Assembly: GCF_036226505.1 (NCBI RefSeq)
Contig: NZ_CP108484.1
Location: 6,076,001-6,140,000, forward strand
From: Kitasatospora sp. NBC_01246
GTDB lineage: Bacteria > Actinomycetota > Actinomycetes > Streptomycetales > Streptomycetaceae
Length of the DNA stretch: 64,000 nucleotides
Reading direction: 5' to 3'
A program made the translations under genes and the position numbers. A model generated the notes under the pieces. It was not told the DNA's origin. It made no database searches and worked only from the letters and a program-made list of their open reading frames with translations. Below are positions 63,687-64,000 of the stretch, one piece after another (position 1 is the first letter of the stretch; each line of letters starts with the position of its first letter).

Positions 63687-64000
63687 GGCCGGGACGCCGG
63701 GGCGACGTCGTCGCCCGGGGTGCGCTGGGCCGGCAGCGGGGGACCGCCCGGCAGCCGGACGGCGCCCGCGGCCAGAGCCGCCCGCAACCGGCGCACGGCC
63801 GGCGCGGAGGAGACCGGCAGCAGGTCGTACGGGTCGTCCGGTCCGTCCACGGTGACCAGGACCGAATCGGCGAACCGGTACGGCCGGTGGGCCAGCAGGC
63901 CGCCCAGGTACCGCCGCAGCCGGGAGAGTTCGGCGCGGACCGTCACCGTCCGGGCCGGGTCGCCGAAGAGCGCGTCGGCGAGCTGCGCCGCGCTGTGCCC
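63638..64000 (-). CDS. C-terminal part of an HTH (GAF-type) transcriptional regulator, cut by window
   Basis: The last 120 residues of a minus-strand protein; the N-terminus lies outside. HSAAQLADALFGDPARTVTVRAELSRLRRYLGGLLAHRPYRFADSVLVTVDGPDD resembles the C-terminal DNA-binding domain of streptomycete GAF-domain regulators. The last about 60 residues are low-complexity. The stop at 63638 lies inside the SsgA-like coding sequence, a 49-bp convergent overlap. The frame contains no earlier stop, so the overlap is real for this strand. The GAF domain itself is not visible. Confidence 0.7.
   Translation of the reverse strand, partial: GHSAAQLADALFGDPARTVTVRAELSRLRRYLGGLLAHRPYRFADSVLVTVDGPDDPYDLLPVSSAPAVRRLRAALAAGAVRLPGGPPLPAQRTPGDDVAPASRPQPPASNADNWASVGP

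Overview
The window is a high-GC actinobacterial chromosome segment. It reads as core chromosome of a Streptomycetaceae member (Streptomyces or Kitasatospora type). The evidence is the sporulation genes (WhiA, an SsgA-like protein), OpcA beside zwf, an RbpA-family protein, a mycothiol-dependent-isomerase relative, LAxTG sortase substrates and many GTG starts. No insertion sequence, prophage, CRISPR array, rRNA or tRNA was seen. 58 protein genes are called; those at both window edges are partial.

Layout. 1-16 kb is nucleotide excision repair and its neighbours: a RibD-like reductase, ZapE/AFG1 ATPase, uvrB, a TerD protein, terC behind a manganese (yybP-ykoY) riboswitch, a metallo-hydrolase, a mycothiol-isomerase relative, uvrA, a Tat/lipobox Rieske protein, uvrC, then rapZ-yvcK-whiA. 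17-29 kb is central carbon metabolism: gap, pgk-tpiA, secG and an RbpA-like gene on the plus strand, facing pgl-opcA-zwf-tal-tkt on the minus strand. 29-39 kb holds heme O and heme A synthases, two LAxTG cell-wall proteins, a stand-alone TipAS-like protein, a YihY/BrkB membrane protein and an ABC-2 exporter. 39-46 kb is a complete sufR-B-D-(Rieske)-C-S-U-(MIP18) iron-sulfur assembly operon. 46-64 kb is mixed: Uma2, MFS transporter, uncharacterised actinobacterial proteins, VOC protein, PhoX, proline catabolism (PucR regulator, pruA, proline dehydrogenase), RraA-like, GNAT, a two-domain TerD protein, a proline-rich membrane protein, an SsgA-like protein and the end of an HTH regulator.

The strongest non-coding signals are regulatory. 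(1) Two copies of the DNA-damage promoter TTGTCAGTG-N8-TANNNT occur, at uvrB and at an otherwise ordinary VOC gene; both run into a start codon 6-7 nt after the -10, implying leaderless mRNAs. (2) At least five further genes show a TANNNT box 6-8 nt before the start codon. (3) The terC leader shows a fully legible two-state switch between aptamer P1 and a hairpin over the ribosome-binding site. (4) A CAAC-N6-GTTG operator ends on the sufR start codon. (5) Several perfect palindromes or direct repeats sit on promoters of unstudied genes. A BrkB-type gene lacks any ATG, GTG or TTG start at its expected N-terminus. No wholly new multi-gene system is evident; the novelty lies in control elements.
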